A stretch of 64,000 nucleotides of DNA from Brachionus koreanus (taxonomy: Eukaryota > Rotifera > Eurotatoria > Ploima > Brachionidae), in contig PJRA01000453.1 in assembly GCA_016987375.1 (NCBI GenBank), forward strand, positions 713,638 to 777,637, given 5' to 3'. A model generated the notes under the pieces. That model was not told where the DNA came from and made no database searches. It worked only from the letters and a program-made list of their open reading frames with translations. Numbering within the stretch: position 1 is the first letter of the stretch; every line of letters begins with the position of its first letter. The position numbers and the translations under genes are program-made. Below, piece by piece: positions 25,640 through 37,114 of this stretch.

Positions 25640-28415
25640 ATGGAAACTTTTTCAAAACTTCGCCCACCTGATGCAGTTCGAATCAAAGTTAAAGTAATTT
25701 AAAAATGAACAAAAAAAATTTTTTTTCAAAATTTTTTCTAAATTTTTTATTTCAATAAAGCTAATTGAAAAAGAATTTGAATCATGCAACCAGAGTGTTC
25801 GTGTGAAACAAGTGAAAAAATTCTGCGTCGACCCAATGGTGACCAGCTATGACATTCTATTTAATTTAATATGTCAAGCATTTTCAATCAAAGAGTAAAA
25901 ATTTGAAAATAAAAGCAAAAAAAAATTAAAAAAATTTTTTTTATTTATTAGTGAAGTTCAACTAAGCTATTTGAACCGGCAAGTGTACTCACCGGAAGTG
26001 TCCGTGTCGAGCTCGACAGACACCGATACTCGCAGCGACATATACATGGCACTGTACAACGATTGGGACCTGGACGCAGCCTTCCTAAACGCGTCCCAAC
26101 CCTATCTAAGCCTAAGGGTCGAGCTCAAAAAGCCAGACCACACTGACAATGTGTACGACGAGTGGGAGGTGATACACTCAACAGAATCGGCCTTGACCTC
26201 CAATCAACTAAAACGTATCCGGTTGGACAACTCAGACGAGAACAAAAGACCCGTGCCGAACGGCCTTAACCGCTCGTTTATCTCGAGCGCGGCAGACCGG
26301 GCCGTGTCCGTGCTCAACCGCATGTTCAGCTTCAATCGGTCGTTCTCGGCGCCAGTGGCCTCCAGTGCCGACGATGAAATAAACCTATTCGATCTGAGCG
26401 TGATGGAACAGTGCGTGAAAGTACGGCCGCCTTTGGCCGAGTCCGAGCTGCGCAACTTCATGGACTGCGACGGCCGAATCGTCCAGCCCCAAGAGCTCAG
26501 ACAGCGCATATTCGAGGGGGGCTGCGAACCGTCCCGGCGCCCTCTTCTATGGCCCATTCTACTCGACATATTCCCCAGTCAGCACATGACCAGGCAACAG
26601 CGCGCCGACTTCACAAACCTAAAATCAATCGAGTACAAAAATCTAAAGCACTCACTGTGGTACAATTCGAACAAATTGCTTCATCAAAATTCATCTCAGA
26701 TCGTGTCGGACAGTTCGTTTGATTCGAACTTTTCCGACGAACAACAACTTAACAATTTGGCTCATAAAATTTACAAAGATGTTTGGCGAACCGATCGCAA
26801 TCACAAATTTTACAGCGGCGAGTCGAACAAAAACACCGAAGCTCTATTCAACATTCTAATGACGTACACACTGGGCAATCGTGGCCAGCCCTATTGCCAA
26901 GGCATGAGCGACCTACTGTCACCTTTGCTCTACGTCTTAAAAGACGAATCGCTTGCCTATCACTGTTTTTGTGCTCTGATGACACGATGCAGTCAAAACT
27001 TTGAAATAACATCGGACTCGATCACAACCAAAATAAGACTATTGGCCGCTCTAATTCAAAAATTCGACCCTGAACTATGGACATGCTTGCATCAGGCCGG
27101 AGCCGAACAATTACTATTCGTCTACAGATGGCTGCTGATTGAATGTAAACGCGAGTTTCCCTTTGCCGACTCGCTGCGCGTATTCGAAATTATGTTCTCG
27201 AGCATACCCAGCAATAAATCAGTCGGTTTTCTAAAAGAGCCTGTTGTCGATTTCAACATGTCTCAGAATTCGCTAAACAACAACAACAATAATTGTTCTA
27301 ATTGTAAAATATGCGAAGACAAAAATGATGTCGACACTGAAATAGAAACAGACACGGACATTGAATCGGTGAACGGCTTCAATTACTACAATCATTTGAG
27401 GCGAAATAAAGAAAGACGCCGACGTCGACTTAGTCTAAATACGTCCTTTTACAGTCACAAGTCGAAGACAAAATTTAAGCCGTCCAGTTTGAACACAAAC
27501 TGCTATTTAGCCGAGCTTAGGGAGCAGCAATATGAGGAGAAAAAGTTAAAAAAATCCAGACGAGTGGTCAACAGGCCGAAGAGACGCTCGAGGAGTGTCG
27601 AGTGTGTCGGGCCTAAAGAGAATTTGGTCAGGCGGTCGAGTAGCGAGGCCAATTTGAGAACCAGCTATGATCATTTGGCCAAAAAAGTGCCTGTTTTGTT
27701 TGCCAAACAGCTCAAGTCTTCGTTGCTTGGCAACTCGGCTGAGCGCAAGCACAGACCTTCGTCAACTAGCTCAGATCTGAGCGACGATTTAAATAAGCTT
27801 AAGATAATGAAAGTGAAAAAAAAAGTCAAAATTGTGAACAGCTCACCCCGTAATGACATTGAGGAAAAAGCTAAGAAAAAAATTTTATTCAAAAATATTA
27901 AGAAATCATTGGAAAAATCTCATATGCGTATAAATAAAAAATTTACTAAATATCATCAAACGCACAAGAGTAGCACATCGTCCAAATCATCCACATCGGC
28001 CTATGTGTCAGCCGGCTCTGTGCTAAGCTCGGCATCATCGAGCATATCATCCTGTTCGAACACATATTCAAAGCCCAAGTGTTCAAATGGCTCGATGCCC
28101 ATTCGAATTAGCAAAGATCAATCCCATTCGAACAGTGTTCTTGGCGACGAAGAGCTTGTTTATCAATTGTCCAAGTTGGACAATCCATTTTTGTTGTTTG
28201 TTTGTTTTGCCATGTTTTTAGAAAATCGCGAATTTATAATTAGAAGTCAAATGGATGCAAACGACATTGCTTGCTATTTTGACAAAATGACACGCAAGCA
28301 CAATGCCAAAAATGTGCTAATTAGAGCTCGCTACTTGTACACAAAGCTTTATTTGGCCAAAGTAAATGCGTTCAGCTACATTCAACAGTTGATGGATATT
28401 CAAAATAGCCCTTAA
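25640..28415 (+). CDS. TBC1D25: TBC1 domain family member 25 (Rab GTPase-activating protein)
   Basis: Rab-GAP; the human protein acts on RAB33B and binds ATG8/LC3 in autophagosome maturation. Three exons: 25640-25693, 25761-25894, 25952-28415; 883 residues (human about 688). The N-terminus begins METFSKLRPPDAVRIKVK and continues through a PB1-like ubiquitin-fold region ending YNDWDLDAAFLNASQPYLSL, very close to human. The TBC domain follows with IFEGGCEPSRRPLLW, the arginine-finger motif I336-Y-K-D339-V-W-R342 and the glutamine-finger motif YCQGMSD (Q379), so catalysis should be intact. As in human, a long low-complexity insertion (about residues 480-780, basic and Ser-rich) splits the TBC fold before the final helices (NPFLLFVCFAMFLENREF). 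The 5' half of exon 3 is far more G+C-rich than the surroundings. Start and both introns are fixed by alignment to the family. Confidence 0.95.
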
Positions 28416-29954
28416 ACTACTTGATTGATAATTCAATTTTATACATTTATTACTTTTATTATTATTGATACTTTTTTTTTTATTTATTTATTAAATTTTT
28501 TTATTTTTTTTTCTAATTGCCGATGTAAGACTGTTGATTTAGTACTGTCAATCCCAGAGACGATTTGGGCGTCAAGGATATTTAGTAGATTTGTTGATAA
28601 ATTGAAGGTTATGTAGTTTAGAAACAAGGAGAAAAATTCAAGCTCAATTTAGATTTTTTTAGTAGTTGATTTTTTTTTCAACATCCGGTTAGGTACACGA
28701 GTATAAGGAGTTTTTTTTTTTTTTAAACTACGGGTAATTTTTTTTATTTTTTCTTTTTTTTTTTTTTGTATTTTGTTGATCATTTAAATTTCTTACGAAA
28801 TTCCTTGATTACCCTAAGACTTTATTTAAACATTTATATTTATAATTTAATTTTATTAGACACACACATTGGTTTTCAGAATTTTTTTTCTTCTTCTCAG
28901 TATTAATTTTTTTCTTATTGGAAATTTTTTTTGTCTCTGATTTGGTGACTCAATTGCTTTTGAAAAAAGTATTTGAAGTTAAATCGTTTGTAATTGAATA
29001 AAAAAATTTGATGGTTAATTTAATTAATTTTTTTCAATTTTTTTTTTTCATTTTTTGGAGAAATAAAAAGCACATTTATATTACTAGAAATTGCGGACTC
29101 GTCTTGGGCTAACGCAGTTCAGCAGTTTATTTGGCTTGGGACGGTCAATTAAAAGACTTATTTGGTTTTAAATTTTTATTTATTTTAATTTTAACAAGAG
29201 AAAAAGAAACAATTTTTACAAAATTCAAGCAAATTTCACTAGTTAGTCCGTAACATATGCATTGTTGTTTTTTTTGGTCAAAAATTGATTTTTCTTTGGT
29301 AGATCCACCTGGGCTACCATCAGAAACCACACAAACAGGCCACAATTAACCCAAATGCAGACCATATCCAAGCAATTATCTCTTAAAAAGAGACAATATA
29401 GAGAACTTTGATGTTGTGCACTGAGTTTGGCATCACAAATGAGATGAAATTTAACCCAAAAACTAAGAAACAAAACAATTCATATCAATAGAAGTTTCAA
29501 ATAAATAAATGGCTTAGACATACTTTAAAACGTAGATTAAAATTCAGCTGAAGTGGTGGACCAAATATAATTGAACCTTAAAAATAAATAACACAGCCAT
29601 TTCAATTTGAATTGAAAAAAATTGCTCATATCACAAATCAAAAATGTGAGCCAAAATGCCTATTTAATAAATGAGTTAAAAGACTTAGATCCATTCAAAG
29701 TTTACAAATGAAAACTTGGACACAGTAAGATCAAAGATTCAAAAGCCCGTATGATCAAGAGAGTTTTATCAATAGGACGTTAGAATAGCCAATAATTGAG
29801 AATAAAATAAAAAACCTTTAATTTATAACATTTTAGCTTTAATAAAATTTTAATTAGAATCCTTTTAGCCTCTTTAATTTATGAAATTTTTTTTTTTTCA
29901 ATTTATTTTTAAAATAGTATTAAAATAATATCATTTAGAGAAAAGCTATTAATA
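28416..29954. other. 3' flank of TBC1D25 and spacer
   Basis: Begins with the TBC1D25 3' UTR. On the minus strand at 29243-29474 an open stretch encodes a hydrophobic segment. If a 40-base GT-AG intron at 29382-29421 is removed it reads CDAKLKIIAWIWSAFGLI followed by VACLCGF and a stop, which looks like a membrane helix. A further minus-strand patch at about 29090-29145 (LLIDRPKPNKLLNCV) is also coding-like. I recognise neither and do not call a gene. Confidence 0.3.
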
Positions 29955-30610
29955 AAATTGAATAGGTAGTATTAGTAGCAGTAGAGGTAGTAGTAAAAAA
30001 GAACAGTAACTTGAACTGTCAATAAGTTCAAGACAAGCCAACAATTTTTATTTGCTTTTCTAATGCTTCAACAAAAACTTTCTTTCATTGAAACTATTTA
30101 AACTCTGTGCATTTACAATATATGCTGGTAATTTGTTCCAAGCTGTCGCAACTCTATTTGTGAGATTAAATTAAATCTTGGTTGAAATTATTTCATTTTA
30201 TTTCTGTAAATAGTTCTATTGTGAGATCTGAAATAAAATTTTATATTTTCAGCATTAAGACAAGGGTAGAGATTCACAATCTCTACTTTTTACGATCTTG
30301 AATATCTGGAATAAGGTCGTCACTCTGCCTTATTACTTGAAATTTGATCACATTCAAACTATCAGTATAATTTAATTTTCTCAGTTCCTGCACCAGTCTC
30401 GCCGCTCTTCTTTGAATCATATCCAACTCATTTATATATTTTACACATTAGAGATACAAAGAGCTAATTGTCTACTCTACAGGTGGTCTAGCAGGCGATT
30501 TGTACAAAAGTCTAGTGTGGGGCTTTTAAGGATTTTCTTAAGAATTAAACTCAGCATCCAAATCGCTTTTGCAGTCTAACTTGAACATCCCATTTCATAT
30601 GAGGTTTTAT
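29955..30610 (-). mobile_element. Decayed 3' end of a CR1/L2/Jockey-like LINE
   Basis: Minus-strand translation, jumping frames, gives the typical C-terminal reverse-transcriptase order of these elements. KAIWMLSLILKKILKSP (about 30510-30575) is followed by MIQRRAARLVQELRKLNY (about 30370-30425) and FNLTNRVATAWNKLPAYIVN then SLNSFNERKFLLKH (about 30060-30175). Several stops and frameshifts show that it is dead. Downstream of the ORF end lies a GTA-rich microsatellite-like tail (29965-29994 on the plus strand), typical of the 3' end of such LINEs. The copy is 5'-truncated at about 30.6 kb, as usual. Confidence 0.82.
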
Positions 30611-31250
30611 AACTATTCCAAGATTCTTTTTACCACTACTACTAAAACAACACATATTAAAAACATACATAATTATTGTACACAATGGTCAATTTAATAA
30701 CAATCACACTCAGAATTAATTTAATAAAAACGTCAGGATAAAATCATAGTAACATGATAATTGACAAACAATACTGGATATTAATTTTTTAAAAAGTAAC
30801 AATAAAAATAAAATTGACTGAACAAAAGATAATATTTTAATAAATTTACTTTAAATTTTTATTAAATTTTCTTTAATAACAAAGAAACGGTTGTTAATGT
30901 TTTACAAATTAACTTTTGATTTACCATTTTCTATTCTGAAAATTACTTTTTTGATTATTACAAATAATTATAGATAATTTTTTAATAGTTGTATAGATCT
31001 ATTAAATTTTATTTAAATTTGTTGGGAATATTAGAATATTTTTAAAAAATTTATAGTCAAAGAGATCATTTCTAAATTTTCTGTCGTGAAACAATCTTTT
31101 TCAAATAAAGCATTGTCTAATTCAAAATAGAATTATTTTTAATCAAAAAATGGCATTTTTTTATTTTTAGGAGAAAAAATCAAATTTAAATAAAAAATAT
31201 AATCCTAAACAAAAAATTTAATTAATATTTAATTAAAATTTCGTTTTCAC
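30611..31250. other. Spacer between LINE remnant and GALM 3' end
   Basis: A/T-rich sequence including the GALM 3' flank. Nothing recognised. Confidence 0.4.
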
Positions 31251-32510
31251 TCATTCGATTGAAAAAGTTAGAGTGGTCAGATGATAATATTCCTTCTCTG
31301 GATTTAAAATACAATTTGGAAATTGTTTCTTCAAAAAGAATATAGAAATTTTTGATTTTTTTTTTCATTTCAACAAAAAATTACATGATTCAATGAATCT
31401 GGATAATTGTGAGCTTCTAAGCAAAATCCATGATGTTTTTTAAAATGTGAACCATGAGAAGTACTAATATCCAAAAAGTTTCCTGTGTAAAAATACAAAC
31501 CTGGCTGATTGGATTTCAATTCAAACATGATTCCATTTGAAGGATTTTTAACTCTTTTATAAAATAAAATAATTTAAAACCCTAAAAAATAAAATTTAAA
31601 TTACGATGCCAAAACACTCAGAGCTAAATCAGAACTATTATTATTTCCTAAGAAATAATTATCAAATCCATTCTCAGGCCAGTCAGCGTCTATTGAAATG
31701 CGTTCAGCAAGCAAGGTAAAATCTCTTAAATCGTATTTAGACTGATCAACTTGTTTGCAATTACCAGAAACTGTATTGTCCGTGTTAAGCTCCAAATACT
31801 TGTCTGAATTAATCTTAATTAAATGATTGTATATTCTATCGGTTGAGTCACGTCCATTGAGGTTGAAATAAAAATGGTTTGTCATATTGACAGGTGTTGG
31901 CTTATCTGTTATTGCTTTATATTCAATACTTAGTGTATTCTCATTTTCCTCCAATTTAAACCAAGCATCAAACCAAACTTCACCCGGAAAACCTCCTTCT
32001 CCGTCAGCACTTACATAACTAAATTTTACATGATTGTCGACAATGGCAGAAGCCCAGTTTTTCTAATAATAAGAAAAAATTTATTTAAATAATTTCCTAA
32101 ATATGTCTACCATTGCTAGACCCTTGGGTCTTCCATGCAAAGTGTTACCTCCTTCATTTTTTTCCAAATGATAAACATTGCCATTTAGTTCAAATCTAGA
32201 TCTAGCAATTCGATTACTAACTCGACCAATTGTGGAACCAATGTAGGGATTAGACAAATACTCTAAATAATTTATTTAAAATATAATCAAAAGAGTTTTT
32301 TTTTCTAGCTTTGCCTTCAATAGTTTCAAATCCTAGTGCAATATTGACCATTTTGCCGGCTTTATCCTTGGTCAGAACTGACTGAATTGAAGCTCCATAA
32401 GAAATTAAAGATACCGAAAAACCATTTTTGTTAGTCATTGTGTATTTTTTTACTATTTGTTTATCCGGAAGCTTACCGAATAAACTTTCTTCGATTTTTA
32501 CTTGATTCAT
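31251..32510 (-). CDS. GALM: Galactose mutarotase (aldose 1-epimerase)
   Basis: Interconverts alpha and beta anomers of galactose and glucose, feeding galactose into the Leloir pathway; cytosolic. Five exons in frame: 32315-32510, 32111-32262, 31605-32062, 31385-31553, 31251-31328; 350 residues (human 342). Family landmarks are SLISYGASIQSVLTKDKAGK, IGSTIGRVSNRIARSRFELN, NTLHGRPKG (catalytic-region His in LHG), TPVNMTNHFYFNLNG (second conserved His), WPENGFDNYFLG, and LYFYTGNFLDISTSHG with the conserved C-terminal Glu in GFCLEAHNYPDSLNH. The first intron (32263-32314, 52 bp) starts with GC rather than GT; no alternative GT donor exists nearby and retention gives an early stop. The ATG at 32510 gives a normal-length N-terminus. 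All introns are 50-60 bp. Confidence 0.95.
32263..32314 (-). other. GC-AG intron in GALM
   Basis: On the minus strand the exon ends GAAACTATTGAAG and the intron begins GCAAAG; the acceptor is TTATTTAG followed by AGTATTTG. Splicing joins GAA-G to AG-TAT, restoring the family sequence (…TIEEYLSNPY). GC-AG introns are a known minor class with an otherwise strong donor, which this is. Confidence 0.85.
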
Positions 32511-33415
32511 TATTAGAATAAAAATTTCTTAATTTTTTTAATTCAAAATTAAAAAAACAACATATTTTTCATATCTAACAAAGTTGAATTTTTATATTAA
32601 TAATTTATTATTATTGTTTCATTAAAAGGAAACATTTTAGAGTCTATTAAACTATTATTTAAATCAAAACTAGTTAATTATTTCAAGTGGAAGAAATCAG
32701 ATCTGAGTTGAAACAAAAGATAATTATTTTTTAAGGCATTTAATTTAATTATTTGTTTGTTTTAGAATATTTTTTTTTAAAATGTTTAAAAAAAGACTGC
32801 ATTTTTGTCTGAAGAAAAATTTTTTTTTAATTAAAAAAATTTATTTTATAAAAATAATTTGAAAAAACATATAAAAAAAATCATTTATAGTCGCACGCTT
32901 TTCATCCTTGGAACAAATGACCTAAAATAAAAAAATTAATCAATTATTGAACACGTAATATTTTAAGCAAGAAAAGCTTTGGTTCCTAGAACAAAGATCA
33001 CTTTTCAGGCTGTAAATAATTCACCAAAGATAAAATTGACAAAAAAGGAAATTTAAATTTAAATGAGAATATTTTTGTGTTTTTATGTTAGGACTATTTG
33101 TGTAATATACTTTGGCGATATAAAAGGACCAAAAAAATAATAAAATAGATATTAGAATTGTTAGAATTAGATTTTTAAATTCCAAAAAAAGTCACATTGA
33201 CGACTTTTTGAGAATTTTTTTTAACACAACAACATACATTATTAGAAAAAAGATTATTGATCAGCGAGAATAGCATTACCATTTTGATTTTTTAAACATT
33301 ATCATCTACTAGACAAATAAAAAAAAAATTTAAGTATCATTATTTATAATTTGGAAAGGTCAAGAAGTGTTAAGATTTTTAAAGCTGGTATTTTTTTGTT
33401 GCTAAGACAACGCTT
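32511..33415. other. Spacer between NME8 3' end and GALM start
   Basis: Contains the NME8 3' flank and the GALM promoter. On the minus strand near 32880-32930 an acceptor-like TTATTTTAG precedes a short, G+C-richer stretch (GTCATTTGTTCCAAGG...). Spliced from the CAG/GTAAAT at the NME8 end, it would give an alternative C-terminus ending GHLFQG and a stop. Otherwise nothing recognised. Confidence 0.35.
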
Positions 33416-36365
33416 CTATTTACCTGATTTATCAAATTTGATATCACCGAAAAATAATTTTATCTCATGCTCGGCTTGTTCTTGGGTGCTCGGACCATGC
33501 AATGCGTTTTTCAGCACATCAATTCCATACAAAGCCCTCAATCTATAAAAAAAATATTTCTAATTATTTTAAATAAATTTAAATTAAATAAAAAAATAAA
33601 CATAATTGTTAAATAATAAAAAATTTGATATTTAGATATTTTTTAATTAAAAAAATTACGATTCGGGATTTTCTTGTTTGGCTTTTTCAGGATCTACGGG
33701 TCCGATTGTTTGTCTCCAATTCTGAATGGCATTTTCTCTTGACAAAACCATTATTTCAGTCTCGCCACTTAAATTTAAAAGTAAAAAAAATAAAAATTCA
33801 ATTTTCCATTTTTTCTAAAATTTTCTACCTGGTCATCAAATTGACCAAATCATCATAGTATTCTTTATCACTGGCATTTTTATACATCTCTTTAGCAATT
33901 TCTTGGCTGAGTGTATCGGATTTTTTTGTCGCTATAATAAAACCAAAATCTTCAATTTTCTTTTTAATTTCCTCTTGAATTTAAACAAAAAATAAAATAA
34001 AATTAAAATCTTAAGAATTATGAGATTTAAGTACCTCTTTTTTCAGGTGTTAGACCAGGTTTTAGGACAGCAACTGTCTGTTCCATGGGAAAGAAAGTTT
34101 CTATTTCTTTTTGTGCCTGCTCTTCAGTCGACGGTCCATGCAAAGCATTAATTGGAGATCCCTCGACATCAAATTCGTTTCTTAAAGTTCCGGCTGCTTC
34201 TTTTATTTGTTCTTTTTCCTTGGGTCCAAGCAAGCTTCTCCAAGTTTGAATGGCATTTTCTTTGGCCAAACAAAGAACCATCATCTGACCACTGGTCATT
34301 TCTTTGACCAAATCATCAAAATAAGGTCGGTCCTTGTGATCGGCATAGAATTGCTCAGCTTGATCAGCACTTAATTGAACAGTTTTGCTCATTGCAATTC
34401 TAAATCCTTTATCCTGAATTCTTTTAACTATTGATTCATGGTGCTTGTTGAACGCACTCGGTCTAATCAAAGCAAGTGTTCGTTGTATTTTTTCATTTTT
34501 TTGAGAATTTTCGTAATCAGGAAAGAAAAACGCAAGCTCTCTAGTAGCCGATTCGTGGCTATCACTACCATGAATGGCATTCATTAGCTTATCACTGGCA
34601 TACTGACTACGGAACGAGTCTGGATTCTCTTGTGGTTCCTCAATATCGGCTCCAATATCCTGGCGCCAGTTGTTTATAACATCTTCGCTGTTTCCTTCTT
34701 TGGTCAAAGCCAATACACATGATTCATCACTGGTCATGTACCGGATTAAGTCATCAAAGTGAGGCTGAAATTTTTGAAAAATTTTAATTCAGTTGAATTT
34801 TTTTTTTCAAAAATAAAAAAAAATTTTTTTAAATTTTTATTAATTACATCATCTTTTTTGTGACCGTAAAATTCCCTGGCCATTTTTTCAGTAAATTGAA
34901 CATTTCGTTGTTCGACTATTTGGTATCCTTTGTCTTTAATTTTTTCTATAATCTCATCTTTTTTGTTCTTGGCAATCATGTCTGGTTTGATTATACAAAT
35001 GGTAATTGGTCTTTCGGTTTTAACTTTTTAAAAATTTAAAAAAATAAATCAATTTTTTTCTCCAAATTTTACTCAAGTGATGCACTTGTTCCTTTGATTT
35101 TTCTTCGGCTCGTTTTTTTCTTAATTTTTCAATTTCTGAATCTGTAATCTAAAATTTGTTTAAAAAAAAAAAAAAAATTCTTGAAAAAGATAGTTTACTG
35201 GTTTTCTCTCCGCTTCTCCTTTGAGCACTTTGTGTTCTTGCTCGAGTTGTTCACTGATGGTTCGAACAATCAAGGGAGCATTAGCACCCCTGACCACACT
35301 TACCAGTTCCTTGCCCTGAGGAAAATATTTGAAATTAGTTTTGAGAAAAATTTCGAAAATTTACCTACCGCATAAAAAAGGAAACAGGGCTCACTGCGTC
35401 CCCTGTAGTCTTCCAGTGCATTAATTGTATCAGCTTTAGCCTTAGTAGAAAAAAATTTTTAAAAATCTAGTTTCAAAATGCATTAAGATTAAATATTTAA
35501 AAGCAATTTATATCTAATAGATAGCAAGCAAATATTTATGTGAAACTCACTATGGCAAAGTGTAATTTGTCATCACCGAGTGTGTTTTTAAGTGATCTAA
35601 ATCTTGACTCCATGGCCCTAAGGGGTCCGCCATAGCTCTGGTACACATCAATAACTATTCATTTATTTATTAATAATAATAATAAAAATAATAAAAAAAT
35701 GTGATTTTTTTTAAATTAAAAAAATATAGTGATAAATCAAAAATTTGGTCTAGTGGTGAATTTTTTGTGAGACTAAAAAAATGTGAATTTTAGTCTAAAT
35801 AAATAATTAATTTTAATTACAACGGCGAATTTTAGCAAATCGTCTGACTGTTCCATTTTAATTTTTTTAAAGATGTTCTCAAATGCTTTACATGGTCCAC
35901 ACCAAGCCTGGTACGCTTCGGTAACTAGCAAAAATTAGATTAGAAAAAAAAATAAATGGATAAACATTCTTTGGGGACTCGAATTATAAACATGCATCTA
36001 CAACAGGGAATACTTAAATGCAACAAATAAAAGCGCTAAGGGCTTAAAATTCTAAATTATTACACTAATGAATTTAATATTAGTTTTATATTTGCAAACA
36101 CTTTTCATAAATCGAAGGACATGATACGATGGACCTGTCCATCTCTGATAAATATCAATTACTAGTATTGAAAATTTAATCGAATAAATAAATAAAGTTT
36201 AGAAATATGTTCGTCTTTTACCGATAAGACCTTCATTTTCCAGCAGTGTTTTCCATTGATCATCTGTCTCAATTTCTTGCTTAATTTAATTTCCTGTTAA
36301 TATTTGGCTTCACATTCAATTTAATCAATTACTTGTAAAGCAATTTCGGCTTTTCTTCTTGCCAT
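33416..36365 (-). CDS. NME8: Thioredoxin domain plus three nucleoside-diphosphate-kinase domains (outer dynein arm component)
   Basis: Orthologue of TXNDC3/NME8 (sea urchin outer-arm dynein IC1), a ciliary dynein component mutated in human ciliary dyskinesia. Exons: 36333-36365, 36222-36279, then one of three alternatives (36064-36161, 35821-35924, 35551-35654), 35369-35440, 35199-35315, 35073-35148, 34848-35023, 34035-34764, 33829-33973, 33660-33767, 33416-33542. With a 104-bp alternative this gives 581 residues (human 588). The thioredoxin domain is followed by RGANAPLIVRTISEQLEQ, then NDK1 (ITICIIKPDMIAKN to NAIHGSDSHESA), NDK2 (LALIRPSAFNKHHESIVKRI to NALHGPSTEEQA) and NDK3 (VAVLKPGLTPEKR to NALHGPSTQEQA). 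All three keep the active-site His region, but only NDK1 has the canonical HGSDS. Starts MARRKAEIALQ, close to human. The final stop could be bypassed by an alternative splice. Confidence 0.95.
35551..36161 (-). other. Three tandem alternative exons for the NME8 thioredoxin active site
   Basis: Exon A (36064-36161, 98 bp) reads VIDIYQRWTGPSYHVLRFMK and ends IKFIS. Exon B (35821-35924, 104 bp) reads VTEAYQAWCGPCKAFENIFK and ends LLKFAV. Exon C (35551-35654, 104 bp) reads VIDVYQSYGGPLRAMESRFR and ends KLHFAI. Each has a TAG-type acceptor and a GT donor, enters in phase 1 (completing a Val codon with the G of the preceding exon) and leaves in phase 0. Lengths are 3n+2, so using none, two or three shifts the frame. 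Only B has the redox CGPC pair; A has TGPS and C has GGPL. All three are open and aligned end to end, implying selection on each. Separating introns are 139 and 166 bp, with 60 bp before A and 110 bp after C. Confidence 0.88.
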
Positions 36366-37114
36366 TATGTTTGATTAGATTTAAACAAAACTGGTTAGAC
36401 TTCTATCAACTAAAAATTTTAAAAATTAAAATAATTTTGTTTTGATTAAGCTTGTAAAAAATAAAAAAAAAAAAGTATAAAAAAGTATTTCCATGGAAAC
36501 AAATTTTTTTTTTTAAGTAAAATCAACAAATTTTAAAAATTAATTTTTTTTTTGGATGATGACTAGAATTTTGTATACTCTAATTAGCCAATTGTTCTTG
36601 TTTTGAATTTAAGTTCTAAAATTAAAATTAAATATTTAGTTTTAAATAAATTTGTCCATCTGCATAAAATAAACTCATTCATTAAGCTTTGAATTGACAG
36701 TAAAGTTTTTTTGAAATTTTTCTTAATTTCTTAGCATTTTTTCAAATCCAAAAAAATTTTTTCTCTTAAGTCACAATAAATCAATAAAAAGCTTCCTTTT
36801 TTTAATATTAGAATTTAAATGAAAATAAAAAAAAAAATTCTTTTGTTTCTATTTTTATTTTAATCAGTCAAGTAGAGTAAAAAAACCTTTCCTGTCAGTA
36901 ACATTCGTGAATTTTAATTTTTTTTCAATCAGATGATGTAATATATAATCAAAATTTAGTTTGTTTTAATTTAATTTAAACTCAAAAGAAAATAAAATTT
37001 TAAAAAATTTTTTTTTTATTCAAACACCCACATTTTACATTTATTTACATATAATATTACATAATTTAATAATACCAGGCTAAAACAAAAAAAAAAGGAA
37101 AAAAAAAACACAAT
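36366..37114. other. Spacer between semaphorin 3' end and NME8 start
   Basis: A/T-rich; includes the NME8 promoter and semaphorin 3' flank, both on the minus strand. No further feature recognised. Confidence 0.4.

Noticed and set aside
26204..27892. Several 60-120-codon frames on both strands
   Set aside because: Shadows of the G+C-rich TBC1D25 exon.
35551..36161. Exons A and C as dead duplicates of exon B
   Set aside because: Both keep open frames, splice sites, matching phases and end-to-end alignment. Exon C resembles the vertebrate sequence outside the CGPC at least as well as B does.
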